Shown: positions 7,987 to 15,427 of the stretch, piece by piece
How the letters are laid out: the number at the start of each line of letters is the position of its first letter
How positions within the stretch are numbered: position 1 is the first letter of the stretch
DNA from: Planctomycetia bacterium
GTDB lineage: Bacteria > Planctomycetota > Planctomycetia > Gemmatales > Gemmataceae
Assembly (NCBI GenBank): GCA_005799265.1
Contig: SYHD01000105.1
Location: 1-40,799, forward strand
Length of the DNA: 40,799 nucleotides
Direction: 5' to 3'
The notes under the pieces: generated by a model
What the model saw: only the letters and a program-made list of their open reading frames with translations
The model's database searches: none
What the model was told of the DNA's origin: nothing
Program-made: the position numbers and the translations under genes

Positions 7987-8832
7987 ATGAACCCGCGCCA
8001 ACGTCGTCCCGCGTTCAGCATCATCGAGTTGATGGTCATCATCGCCATCATCGCCTTTCTGTTGGCATTACTGCTCCCCGCCGTGCAGAAGGTGCGCGAG
8101 GCGGCCGCACGCACGCAATCGTTGAACAACCTCAAGCAGATCGGCCTGGCGTTTCATAGCTTCCACGACGCCAACAAGCGCTTCCCATTCAATGGCTCCG
8201 ATACCGCCGTCGGCGACGTCAAGTACATGAAGGCCGCCAAAGGAGATATCCCCACGAGCGGAAGCTGGGGCTTTCAGATCTTGCCGTACCTCGATCAAGC
8301 TGCGCTCTTTCGCGAGCCTGACCGCAAAACCGGCCTGATGGTCTTCATGTGCCCGGCGCGAGGCCGGCCGAAGGCGGAGACTTCCAACGGCGGCGGCCCG
8401 TGGACTGATTACTTCCTCAACAACTACATCAATGACGCCAAGAACGCCGACAAGCCCGACAACGCCGACACGAAACGCAACTTCGCCGCCATCACCGACG
8501 GCACCTCCAACACCATCATGCTCGGGCACGGCAACATTGTCGTGACGCAGTACACGTCGGCCGCCGACGTCACGCTGTCGTCGAACATCTACAACGGCGG
8601 CACGACGGGAACCATACGCGCCGGCAAGGGCGGCGCGGCCAACCCAGCCGGCGTCACGCTGATGCGCGACTCCGACAAGGCGCCCAGCGTCGGTAGCTGG
8701 GGCGGACCGTTCCCGCACGGCGGCCTGTTCGTCTTCGGCGATGGCTCCGCGCGCGTGATTTCCTACACGTTCAACGACCTCAACGCGCTCTTGACTCCGC
8801 AGGGCAACGAAGCGGTCGCGATTCCGGATTGA
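7987..8832 (+). CDS. DUF1559 protein with prepilin-like N-terminus
   Basis: A 281-residue DUF1559 protein, a family hugely expanded in planctomycetes. The N-terminus has a type IV prepilin-like signal: basic residues, then [20 protein letters not shown] with the conserved Glu14 at +5 of the expected processing site. Ala replaces the usual Gly at -1. After the helix come [20 protein letters not shown] and a DUF1559 body with [29 protein letters not shown] and the C-terminal GDGSARVI motif. It is probably a membrane-anchored pseudopilin-like surface protein of unknown role. AAAGGAGGT precedes this ATG; an upstream in-frame ATG at 7951 has no such site. A related gene follows. Confidence 0.9.
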   Translation: MNPRQRRPAFSIIELMVIIAIIAFLLALLLPAVQKVREAAARTQSLNNLKQIGLAFHSFHDANKRFPFNGSDTAVGDVKYMKAAKGDIPTSGSWGFQILPYLDQAALFREPDRKTGLMVFMCPARGRPKAETSNGGGPWTDYFLNNYINDAKNADKPDNADTKRNFAAITDGTSNTIMLGHGNIVVTQYTSAADVTLSSNIYNGGTTGTIRAGKGGAANPAGVTLMRDSDKAPSVGSWGGPFPHGGLFVFGDGSARVISYTFNDLNALLTPQGNEAVAIPD

Positions 8833-8849
8833 ACGCGCTGGAAAACGCG

Positions 8850-8900
8850 GATTTCTCACGCAAAGGCGCGAAGAATACTCGCGCCTTTGCGTGAGAAATC
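8850..8900. terminator. Perfect 22-bp hairpin between DUF1559 genes
   Basis: Positions 8850-8871 are an exact reverse complement of 8879-8900, with a 7-base loop. The hairpin begins 18 bases after the stop of the first DUF1559 gene and ends 26 bases before the next start. No T-run follows. Confidence 0.7.
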
Positions 8901-8926
8901 TGAGAATCCAAATCGTGAGGTGCCTC

Positions 8927-10009
8927 ATGCCAAGATTCCCCTGCCCGTCTTGCATCAAGCCCATCGAAGCCGCAGACGAATTCGTCGGCAAGAGCATCCT
9001 CTGTCCGCACTGCCAGCGCGCGGCGACCGTTCCGAACGCGGCCATCACGGCGGCAGACGTGTTGCCGATGTTTCCCACGTCAACCGGGCTGACGACGCCG
9101 GAGATCGCCGACGCCCAGGAAGCGAAACGGCGCCGCGCGGCAGAGGACTTCGACGTCGCCCTGCCGAAGATTCGACGAGACGACGCGCGGCGTTCATGGC
9201 TCAACGTCGGCCTGTGGATACTGTTCTGGGTCGTGGTTCTTTCGATCCTGGTTGCGCTGCTCGTGCCGGCGACGGAGAAAGTGCGTGAAGCCTCCGCGCG
9301 GACGCAATCAACCAACAACCTCAAGAACATCATTCTCTCGTTTCATGGCTTTCACGACGTCAACAACCGGCTGCCCTTCAACGGCTCGGATGTTGCGGTT
9401 GACGGCGTTGAGTACGAGAAGAAAGCACGTAGGCTAACGGCGACGAGCGGAAGTTGGGGGTTTCAGATCATGCCATATATCGACGCAAATCCGTTTTTCG
9501 CCGAGCCCGAGAAACATCCAGACATCAGCGTCGCGCCCTACCTGTGCCCTGGACGAGGGCGACCGCCGGGAGGCGCCTGGACCGACTTCTTTTACAACAA
9601 CTACCTGAACGATCCCAAGCAAGCCGCCAAGCCCGACGCCGTCGACAGCAGACGCAACCTGAAGAGTATTACCGACGGCACCTCGGACACGATCTTCGTC
9701 GGCCACGGCAACATCGACACTCGGCAGTACGGCGCGGCCGCAAACGTCACCCTTTCGACCAACGTCTTCCTCGGCGGCACCGTCGGCACAATGCGCGCCG
9801 GCGAAAATGGCGAGAGTGCCCCGCGCGGCGTTGTCTTGAAACACGACTTCGCCGACGCCCCCGGCATCGGCAACTGGGGCGGTCCGTATCCCACCGGGGC
9901 GCTGATGGCCATGGGCGATGGCACGGTACGGATGTTTCCCTATTCGACGCAGAACTTCAGTTCGTTCTTGACGCCGACGGGCGGCGAAGCGGTCGCGGTG
10001 CCGGATTAG
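8927..10009 (+). CDS. Zinc-ribbon DUF1559 protein
   Basis: A 360-residue relative of the preceding gene with a different front end. Residues 6-29 form a zinc ribbon (CPSC and CPHC, four cysteines). A charged linker follows (about 55-90), then a transmembrane helix at about 92-113 that runs into PATEKVREASARTQSTNNLKN and a DUF1559 body closely matching its neighbour (SWGFQIMPYID, DGTSDTIFVGHGN, GDGTVRMF). The prepilin cleavage site and Glu+5 are absent, so it should stay as a bitopic membrane protein with the ribbon inside the cell and the DUF1559 body outside. The ATG follows GAGG by seven bases. It probably arose by duplication and domain exchange. Confidence 0.85.
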   Translation: MPRFPCPSCIKPIEAADEFVGKSILCPHCQRAATVPNAAITAADVLPMFPTSTGLTTPEIADAQEAKRRRAAEDFDVALPKIRRDDARRSWLNVGLWILFWVVVLSILVALLVPATEKVREASARTQSTNNLKNIILSFHGFHDVNNRLPFNGSDVAVDGVEYEKKARRLTATSGSWGFQIMPYIDANPFFAEPEKHPDISVAPYLCPGRGRPPGGAWTDFFYNNYLNDPKQAAKPDAVDSRRNLKSITDGTSDTIFVGHGNIDTRQYGAAANVTLSTNVFLGGTVGTMRAGENGESAPRGVVLKHDFADAPGIGNWGGPYPTGALMAMGDGTVRMFPYSTQNFSSFLTPTGGEAVAVPD

Positions 10010-10030
10010 CGAGAGTACGATTGACGCCAC

Positions 10031-10090
10031 TTGTTAGCCGGACGCGCAAGCGACGGATTGGAATAATCCGTCTGCGCGTCCGGCTAACAA
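10031..10090. repeat. Long hairpin of the TTAGCCGGACGCGC family
   Basis: TTGTTAGCCGGACGCGCA at 10031-10048 pairs with the end of the element at 10073-10090, and ACGGATT pairs with AATCCGT inside, with an AGCG/G bulge. It lies 21 bases after the zinc-ribbon DUF1559 stop. A related hairpin sits at 30771-30821, so this is a dispersed repeat as well as a possible terminator. Confidence 0.75.
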
Positions 10091-10162
10091 CATTGTAAAC
10101 GAATTCACGATGAGAAAAAAATGAATTTCCGCCTTCGCGCTGGACGCACGACGTCAGCGCGG

Positions 10163-10172
10163 TACGATGGAC
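10163..10172 (+). promoter_or_regulatory. Possible promoter motif TACGATGGAC
   Basis: This is a second copy of the ten-base motif seen at 7917-7926, here 39 bases upstream of a start codon with TGGACG 16 bases before it. Weak evidence for a shared promoter type. Confidence 0.25.
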
Positions 10173-10211
10173 GCCAATGCCAATTAATCTTCTCTCCGGA
10201 GGAATGTGTCG

Positions 10212-11297
10212 ATGAAGCGCTTCCTGTTTGCAGTATTGATGCTCGTGTCCGCGTCCGTCGCGCACGCGGATCAAGGCAATCCCAAGCTGAAATCGATCGA
10301 AGCCATTCGATTCGGCCCGAATGGGCTCCTGATCATCGGCAGCGGCTCCGAGGTCATCACCGTCGAAACCGGCGACACCAAGGAACTCACCTGGACCGAC
10401 GCCAAGGTTGACAATATCGATCAGGCCATCGCCGGTAAGCTCGGTCTGATGGCGAAGGACATCGAGATTCGCCGCATCGCCGTCAATCCCGCCTCGAAGA
10501 AACTCTACGCCGCGGTGCGTTCGCTCAAGTCGAATCAGTACGTGGTGCTGACGATCGACCCCGCAGGCAAGGTCGAGGAGTTCGCGCTGGAGAATGTGAA
10601 GTACCAGAAGTATCCGCTCGCGGTCGGCGAGAAGGCCGTCGTCAAGATCACCGATGTCGTCTATGCCGGCGGCCGCATCGTCGCGGCAACGCAGGCCAGC
10701 GATCAGTTCGCTTCGCGCGTCTTCACGATCTACCCCGGCAAAGCCGCGTCGCAGTTCTACACCGAGACCTTCCACACCGGCCACAACGCGATCGAGACGA
10801 AGGCGCCGATCCTCTGCCTGATGGCGTACGAAGACGGCGCCAAGACCAACATCGTCGGCTCCTTCACCTGCACGCCGCTCGTGAAGTACCCGATCGACGA
10901 CGTGGAGCCAAACGTCAAGGTCAAGGGCACGACCGTGGTCGAACTCGGTAAAGGCAACCAGCCGCTGTCGATGTTCGCGTACGAAAAGGACGGCAAGAAG
11001 TACATTCTCGTCAACGTGCTGCGCAAGTTCTTCATCGGCGGCGCGGTCGGCCCCAACCCGAACTGGGTCTGCAAGGTCGATCATGAGCTGCTCAAGGAAA
11101 CCGTCAACGTCGATCAGAAGGCACTCTGGCGCGTCGATCCGAAGGGGAAGGCGTCCGTGTCCGTCACCGATCGCGCAGTCGTCGCCACGGCTTACCACGG
11201 CGTGCTGCACATGGACAAGCTCGACAATGGCCGGGCCGTCGTCATCCAAGATGTTGACGGCAAGAGCAGGCGCTTGAGCGTGCTGCCGTTGCCGTAA
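10212..11297 (+). CDS. Secreted protein of unknown family, tandem paralog 1
   Basis: A 361-residue protein with a clear signal peptide (MKRFLFAVLMLVSASVAHA). I do not recognise the family. The mature part is rich in short beta-strand-like stretches: FGPNGLLIIGSGSEVITVET, ITDVVYAGGRIVAATQASD and MFAYEKDGKKYILVN read like blades of a beta-propeller, but no WD or YVTN signature is clear. No catalytic motif is evident. It shares most of its sequence with the next gene, so the two are a recent tandem duplication. GGAGG lies about ten bases before the chosen ATG; a GTG two codons upstream is the alternative. Likely a periplasmic or surface protein. Confidence 0.75.
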   Translation: MKRFLFAVLMLVSASVAHADQGNPKLKSIEAIRFGPNGLLIIGSGSEVITVETGDTKELTWTDAKVDNIDQAIAGKLGLMAKDIEIRRIAVNPASKKLYAAVRSLKSNQYVVLTIDPAGKVEEFALENVKYQKYPLAVGEKAVVKITDVVYAGGRIVAATQASDQFASRVFTIYPGKAASQFYTETFHTGHNAIETKAPILCLMAYEDGAKTNIVGSFTCTPLVKYPIDDVEPNVKVKGTTVVELGKGNQPLSMFAYEKDGKKYILVNVLRKFFIGGAVGPNPNWVCKVDHELLKETVNVDQKALWRVDPKGKASVSVTDRAVVATAYHGVLHMDKLDNGRAVVIQDVDGKSRRLSVLPLP

Positions 11298-11312
11298 CAT
11301 GGGCGTTTACCG

Positions 11313-11366
11313 TCAGAGCCTGAAGCGTGAGCGAAGGTTCCTCTTCGCTCACGCTTCAGGCTCTGA
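11313..11366. terminator. Perfect 24-bp hairpin
   Basis: TCAGAGCCTGAAGCGTGAGC and the next four bases (11313-11336) pair exactly with 11343-11366 around a 6-base loop. The hairpin lies 15 bases after the first paralog's stop and 33 bases before the second paralog's start, so it probably separates their transcription. Confidence 0.7.
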
Positions 11367-11399
11367 GAAATCTCGTCATGCTCACACCAAAGGAACCAC

Positions 11400-12491
11400 A
11401 TGAAAGCACGTATCACTCTCGTCTGTTTCGTGGCCCTGTGCGCCGCGTCGTTCGCACAGGCCGAACAAGGCAATCTCAAGCTGAAATCGATCGAGGCCAT
11501 CCGCTTCGGTCCCAACGGCCTCTTGATCATCGGCAGCGGTTCCGACGTCGTCACCGTCGAGACCGGCGACACCAAGGAAACCACCTGGACCAAGACCGAC
11601 ATCGACAACGTCGATCAAGTCGTTGCCGGCAAGCTCGGCCTGATGGCGAAGGACATCGACATCACGCGCATCTCCGTCAATCCCGCCTCGAAGAAGCTGT
11701 ACGCCGTCGTGCGTTCGCTCAAGTCGAACCAGTACGTCATCCTGACGATCGACGGCGCCGGCAAAGTCGAGGAATTCTCGCTGGACAACCTCAAGTTCAA
11801 CAGGACTTCGCTGCTAGTGAAGGAGAAGGCCGTCACCAAGATCACCGACGTGATCTGGGCCGGCGGCCGCATCGTCGCCGCCACGCAGGCCACCGACACG
11901 TTCGCCTCGCGCGTATTCACCATCTACCCCGGCAAGGGCTCGTCGAACTTCTACACCGAGACGTTCCACACCGGGCACAACAAGATTGAAACGAACGCTC
12001 CGATTCGCTGCCTCATGACCTACGAAGAAAACTCCAAGGCCAGTATCGTCGGCTCCTTCACCTGCACGCCGCTGGTCCGCTATCCGCTCGATGACGCTCA
12101 GCCCGACGTCAAGGTCAAGGGAACCACGGTGGTTGAACTCGGCACCGGCAACACGCCGCGCAGCATGTTCGGCTATGAAAAAGACGGCAAGAAGTACATC
12201 CTCATCAACGCCGGCCGCAACAACAAGCAGCCTGCGCCCAAGGTGGGGTTGCCCAACGCCTTCTGGGTCGCCAAGGTCGATCACAACTTGCTGAAGGAAA
12301 CGGTCAACGTCAACGAAAACGCCCCCTGGCGCGTCGGCGGCAAAGGTTCCGCGACGCTCACGGATCGCGTGATCGTGGCCAAGGATTACTTCGGCACGCT
12401 ACACATGGATCAGCTCGATAGCGCGCGCGCCATCGTGCTGCGCGACACCGACGGCAAGTCGCAAAAGCTGAGCGTCTTGATGCTGCCGTAA
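11400..12491 (+). CDS. Secreted protein of unknown family, tandem paralog 2
   Basis: A 363-residue secreted protein, collinear with and highly similar to the preceding gene. Shared blocks include LKSIEAIRFGPNGLLIIGSG, GKLGLMAKDI, NPASKKLYA, RSLKSNQY, FASRVFTIYPGK and YTETFHTGHN. Differences gather near the C-terminus, where this copy has extra residues (NKQPAPKVGLPN), and at the end of the signal peptide. The signal (MKARITLVCFVALCAASFAQA) indicates export. AAAGGAA stands six bases before the ATG. Function is unknown; divergence of one duplicate for a different ligand is possible but unsupported. Confidence 0.75.
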   Translation: MKARITLVCFVALCAASFAQAEQGNLKLKSIEAIRFGPNGLLIIGSGSDVVTVETGDTKETTWTKTDIDNVDQVVAGKLGLMAKDIDITRISVNPASKKLYAVVRSLKSNQYVILTIDGAGKVEEFSLDNLKFNRTSLLVKEKAVTKITDVIWAGGRIVAATQATDTFASRVFTIYPGKGSSNFYTETFHTGHNKIETNAPIRCLMTYEENSKASIVGSFTCTPLVRYPLDDAQPDVKVKGTTVVELGTGNTPRSMFGYEKDGKKYILINAGRNNKQPAPKVGLPNAFWVAKVDHNLLKETVNVNENAPWRVGGKGSATLTDRVIVAKDYFGTLHMDQLDSARAIVLRDTDGKSQKLSVLMLP

Positions 12492-12499
12492 TCTCGGCG

Positions 12500-12531
12500 A
12501 CTCGTTCCCAGGCGGGAGTCTGGGAACGAGT
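12500..12531. repeat. Short palindromic repeat
   Basis: ACTCGTTCCCA at 12500-12510 pairs with TGGGAACGAGT at 12521-12531 around a 10-base loop, nine bases after the second paralog's stop. This type of GTTCCCAGGC...TGGGAAC palindrome recurs in planctomycete and cyanobacterial intergenic DNA. It may double as a terminator. Confidence 0.6.
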
Positions 12532-12601
12532 TGGTGCTGATTGGCGTTCGCCACCTTATGTTCGGAACGCTAGGCCGCACCCTCTTCAAACTCGAAATGC
12601 C

Positions 12602-12815
12602 ATGAAATCAACGCTTGCACGTGTAATCGAGTACCCCGAAAGCAACGGCAAGCCCATGGCCGAGATACCCGTGCATGACGCCAGATGAGAAGCTGGCGAA
12701 GGCTCAGCGGCGGATTCTCCAGTTGCAGTCGGAATATTAAACCGAGATCGAGCGCCTGCAACGCGAGAATAAAATGTTGAAACAACAAACGAAGAAAGAT
12801 CGGGGTGATGCATGA
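12602..12815 (+). pseudogene. Remnant of a Uma2-like (DUF820) gene
   Basis: The stretch between the second paralog and the LRR gene holds decayed coding sequence. ATG at 12602 encodes 28 residues including VIEYPESNGKPMAEIPVHD, which matches the start of planctomycete Uma2/DUF820 proteins (PD-(D/E)xK fold), and then stops at 12686. In another frame, from 12675, comes a helical Lys/Gln/Leu-rich stretch (LAKAQRRILQLQ, then EIERLQRENKMLKQQ) of the coiled-coil type found at the C-terminus of many such proteins. It is broken by TAA at 12738 and ends at 12815, overlapping the LRR start by ATGA. A gene that lost its catalytic middle is the simplest reading; two unrelated short ORFs are possible. Confidence 0.5.
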
Positions 12816-13795
12816 TCATCCTGCGTTATTCGCTCGTGGCGATTGCCGTTGCGCTGCTCTTGACCGGCCGACTGTCGGCGGGCGAGGATGACGTGAAGGC
12901 AGAGAAAGCGATCAAGGCCCATGGAGGGAGTGTCGTTCGTGACGACAAGGCAAAGGGGAAGCCCATCATCGCTGTGCGCTTCCCTAACAGCATAGGGGAC
13001 GACGCGACGCTGAAGGAACTTGCCGGTCTCAAGAGGTTGCAGACCCTGGAACTCCACAACGCGAAAGTGACGGACGCGGGGCTGAAGGAACTTGCCGGCC
13101 TGAATAGCTTGCAACACCTGCTTCTCCACGGCACGAAAGTGACGGACGCGGGGCTGAAAGAACTTGCAACTCTCCCGAACTTGTTCAGCCTGCGCCTCAG
13201 CAACACGAAGGTGACGGACGCGGGGCTGAAGGAACTTGCCGGTCTCAAGAGCTTGGGGGCCCTGTACCTCGACGCCACGCAAGTGACGGACGCGGGGCTG
13301 AAGGAACTTGCCGGTCTGAAGAAGCTTGTCGAGCTTAGCCTCGACGCCACGCCGGTGACGGACGCGGGGCTGAAGGAGCTTGCAGGTCTCAAGAGCTTGA
13401 TGACCCTTGGCGTCAGCGACACGAAGGTGACGGACAAGGGGCTGAAGGAGCTTGCAGGTCTCCAGAGCTTGCACCACCTGGGTCTCCGCGGCACGAAAGT
13501 TACGGACGCAGGGCTGAAGGAGCTTGCAGGTCACAAGAGCTTGCGGACCCTGCACCTCGCCGACATGCAGGTGACCGACGCGGGGCTGAAGGAACTTGCC
13601 CGTCTTACGAAGTTGGAATTCCTGGACCTCAACGGCACGAAAGTGACGGACGCGGGCCTGAAGGAACTTGCCGGTCTCAAGAGCTTGGGGGGCCTGTACC
13701 TCCGCCGCACGCAGGTGACGGACGCGGGCGTTGCAGAATTGCGTAAGGCCCTGCCGACGTGCGAGATCACGGCGGACCCGAGGAAAAAATCATGA
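12812..13795 (+). CDS. Secreted leucine-rich repeat protein
   Basis: A 327-residue protein with an N-terminal signal peptide (to about residue 23) and then a solenoid of about eleven 24-residue leucine-rich repeats. The consensus is L-L-TKVTDAGLKELAGLKSL, the RNI/cysteine-containing-like LRR type common in Gemmata. Repeats run from about residue 65 to the end and finish with a variant unit, VTDAGVAELRKALP. It is likely an extracytoplasmic protein-binding scaffold; the partner is unknown. The start overlaps the end of the Uma2-like remnant by four bases, and the stop overlaps the next start in the same ATGA manner, so it is probably translationally coupled with the downstream Ig-like gene. Confidence 0.85.
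   Translation: MIILRYSLVAIAVALLLTGRLSAGEDDVKAEKAIKAHGGSVVRDDKAKGKPIIAVRFPNSIGDDATLKELAGLKRLQTLELHNAKVTDAGLKELAGLNSLQHLLLHGTKVTDAGLKELATLPNLFSLRLSNTKVTDAGLKELAGLKSLGALYLDATQVTDAGLKELAGLKKLVELSLDATPVTDAGLKELAGLKSLMTLGVSDTKVTDKGLKELAGLQSLHHLGLRGTKVTDAGLKELAGHKSLRTLHLADMQVTDAGLKELARLTKLEFLDLNGTKVTDAGLKELAGLKSLGGLYLRRTQVTDAGVAELRKALPTCEITADPRKKS
13052..13731 (+). repeat. 72-base tandem repeats encoding LRR units
   Basis: About ten copies of a 72-base unit containing GTGACGGACGCGGGGCTGAA are nearly identical at the nucleotide level, including synonymous positions. This points to recent expansion or gene conversion and makes copy number prone to change and to assembly error. Confidence 0.8.
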
Positions 13796-14880
13796 CCATC
13801 TTTCTGTTCCTCTCACTCGGTTTGCTTGCGCAGCCCGGCGACACCCCGTTGCGTTTTCATGAGACGAAGGACACGCACCAAGTCATCGCCACGCTCCCCG
13901 CCCCGCAAGCCGCCAAACTACCAGCGGGCCGCTTGACGCAGGAAGCCGGCGAGGCAATCCTGAGCCTGTCGCTGCTTGACGACACGAAGAAGCCGGGCCC
14001 TGCCATGCTCGGCAAATACGAACGCAACGCCAGGGAACTCGTCTTCACGCCGCGCTTCCCGCTCGAACCCGGCCAAACCTATCGCGCCGTCCTCAAGCTC
14101 GACGGCGAGTCCTTCACCGAGGATCGCCGCATCCCTGAGTTGAAAAACCAGACGCCGCCCAAGGTGCTCAAGATCTATCCGACGACCGACGTGCTGCCCG
14201 CGAACCATCTCAAGTTCTACATCTACTTCGACCGCCCCATGCGCGGCGGCAAGGAACTGTTCAAGCTGATCGAACTGGTCGACGACAAGGGCAACGTCAT
14301 CGACGATCCCTGGCTGCTCGACGAAATCTGGGACGACGAGAACAACTGCCTCATCATCTACATCCATCCGGGCCGCATCAAGTGGGGCGTCCTGTTGCGC
14401 GAGCTGCTCGGCCCTGTCCTCTTCGAGAAGCGTTCGTACGCGCTGGTCGTCCGCGGCGCGCTCTCGGACCCCGCGGGCAACAAGCTGGGCGCGGACGTCG
14501 TCAAGAAGTTCCGCACCACGCCCGAAGACCGTGTCCGCATCGACTTGAACGGCTGGAAGCTCACGGCGCCGAAAGCCGACACGCGCGAACCGTTGACGTT
14601 GACGCTCTCCAAGAGCATCGATCATCGCAGCTTGCAGCGGTTCCTGAAAGTGAGCGACGCCAAGGGCGAGCAGATCGCCGGCGTCATCAGCATCGGCAAA
14701 GAAGAGAAGACCTGGCATTTCACGCCGACGCAATCCTGGCGTAAGGGTAGCTATCGTCTCGATCTCGACGGCCAGCTCGAAGACGTCGCCGGCAACACGC
14801 CAGTGCAGCCGTTCGACCGCGACCTCAAATCGCCAAAGCTGCCGGCGCAGACGTTGCGCTGGGAATTAGTCGCGCAGTAG
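13792..14880 (+). CDS. Secreted Ig-like domain protein
   Basis: A 362-residue protein with a short hydrophobic N-terminus (TIFLFLSLGLLAQPGD) and two Ig-like regions of the bacterial SbsA/Big_5 type. Evidence includes PPKVLKIYPTTDVLPANHLK, YIYFDRPMRGG, FTPRFPLEPGQTYR and, in the second half, LTLTLSKSIDHRSL, WHFTPTQSWRKGSYRL and LEDVAGN, where the closing VAGN motif is typical of Big_5. Such domains are found on cell-surface and extracellular proteins; the role here is unknown. The ATG overlaps the LRR stop codon (ATGA), and GAGG within the LRR gene serves as its ribosome site, so the two proteins are probably made together. Confidence 0.75.
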   Translation: MTIFLFLSLGLLAQPGDTPLRFHETKDTHQVIATLPAPQAAKLPAGRLTQEAGEAILSLSLLDDTKKPGPAMLGKYERNARELVFTPRFPLEPGQTYRAVLKLDGESFTEDRRIPELKNQTPPKVLKIYPTTDVLPANHLKFYIYFDRPMRGGKELFKLIELVDDKGNVIDDPWLLDEIWDDENNCLIIYIHPGRIKWGVLLRELLGPVLFEKRSYALVVRGALSDPAGNKLGADVVKKFRTTPEDRVRIDLNGWKLTAPKADTREPLTLTLSKSIDHRSLQRFLKVSDAKGEQIAGVISIGKEEKTWHFTPTQSWRKGSYRLDLDGQLEDVAGNTPVQPFDRDLKSPKLPAQTLRWELVAQ

Positions 14881-14913
14881 CACATCAAGCCACATACCCA
14901 AGGGACACCCATT

Positions 14914-15351
14914 ATGTCCGATGCGGAAGTCACGCGCGGCATCGAAATTGTTCCCGGAGAAGTGGGCAAGGATCGCCTCTTCGCGGCGAGCTTCGACAAT
15001 TTCTTCATCCTGGTAGTGGGTCTCGCGACGGCCATGGCCATTCCCAGCGATCAAGTCGTCGGGCGCGGCGCTGCATTGGTCGCAATTTACCTCGGGTATT
15101 TTTTTCTTTTCGAGTCGCTGGTCGGCAGCACTCCTGGCAAAGTGGTGTTTGGGCTTTGGGTCCGCCGCCTGGAAGGAGGACGCTGCTCCTGGCAACAAGC
15201 GGCGATACGCTCGCTCGCCCGGGTCGTGGAGGTCAATCCATTGCTGTTCGGCGCGCTGCCAGCCGGCATCGCGATCCTTGCCTCGTCATACGGTCAGCGT
15301 ATTGGGGATATGCTGGCGGGGACCGTGGTGCGCAAGGGACGCGACTTGTAG
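14914..15351 (+). CDS. RDD-family membrane protein
   Basis: A 145-residue membrane protein with the RDD layout: a first helix around DRLFAASFDNFFILVVGLAT (about 20-43), a second around ALVAIYLGYFFLFESL (about 52-69), the hallmark STPGKVVFGLWV motif (about 72-83), a third hydrophobic segment (about 105-122) and the closing GQRIGDMLAGTVVR (about 125-138). RDD proteins are small polytopic membrane proteins; some are linked to ion transport, most are uncharacterised. AAGGGA lies upstream of the ATG. The gene is 33 bases after the Ig-like gene and likely ends that transcription unit. Confidence 0.85.
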   Translation: MSDAEVTRGIEIVPGEVGKDRLFAASFDNFFILVVGLATAMAIPSDQVVGRGAALVAIYLGYFFLFESLVGSTPGKVVFGLWVRRLEGGRCSWQQAAIRSLARVVEVNPLLFGALPAGIAILASSYGQRIGDMLAGTVVRKGRDL

Positions 15352-15376
15352 TTTCACGTCCTCGCCATTGAGTTGA

Positions 15377-15413
15377 CCATGAAATTCTAACGGTCACCGT
15401 TAGAATTTCATGG
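15377..15413. terminator. Palindrome between convergent genes
   Basis: CCATGAAATTCTAACGGT at 15377-15394 pairs exactly with 15396-15413 around a single central base. It sits between the RDD gene (plus) and the ThuA-like gene (minus), 25 and 14 bases from their stops, so a bidirectional terminator is likely. Confidence 0.7.
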
Positions 15414-15427
15414 TATCCCCGGCGGCC

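Noticed and set aside
13052-13731. Regular 72-base repeats as a possible CRISPR array
   Set aside because: The repeats are coding, with no unique spacers, and translate to leucine-rich repeats.
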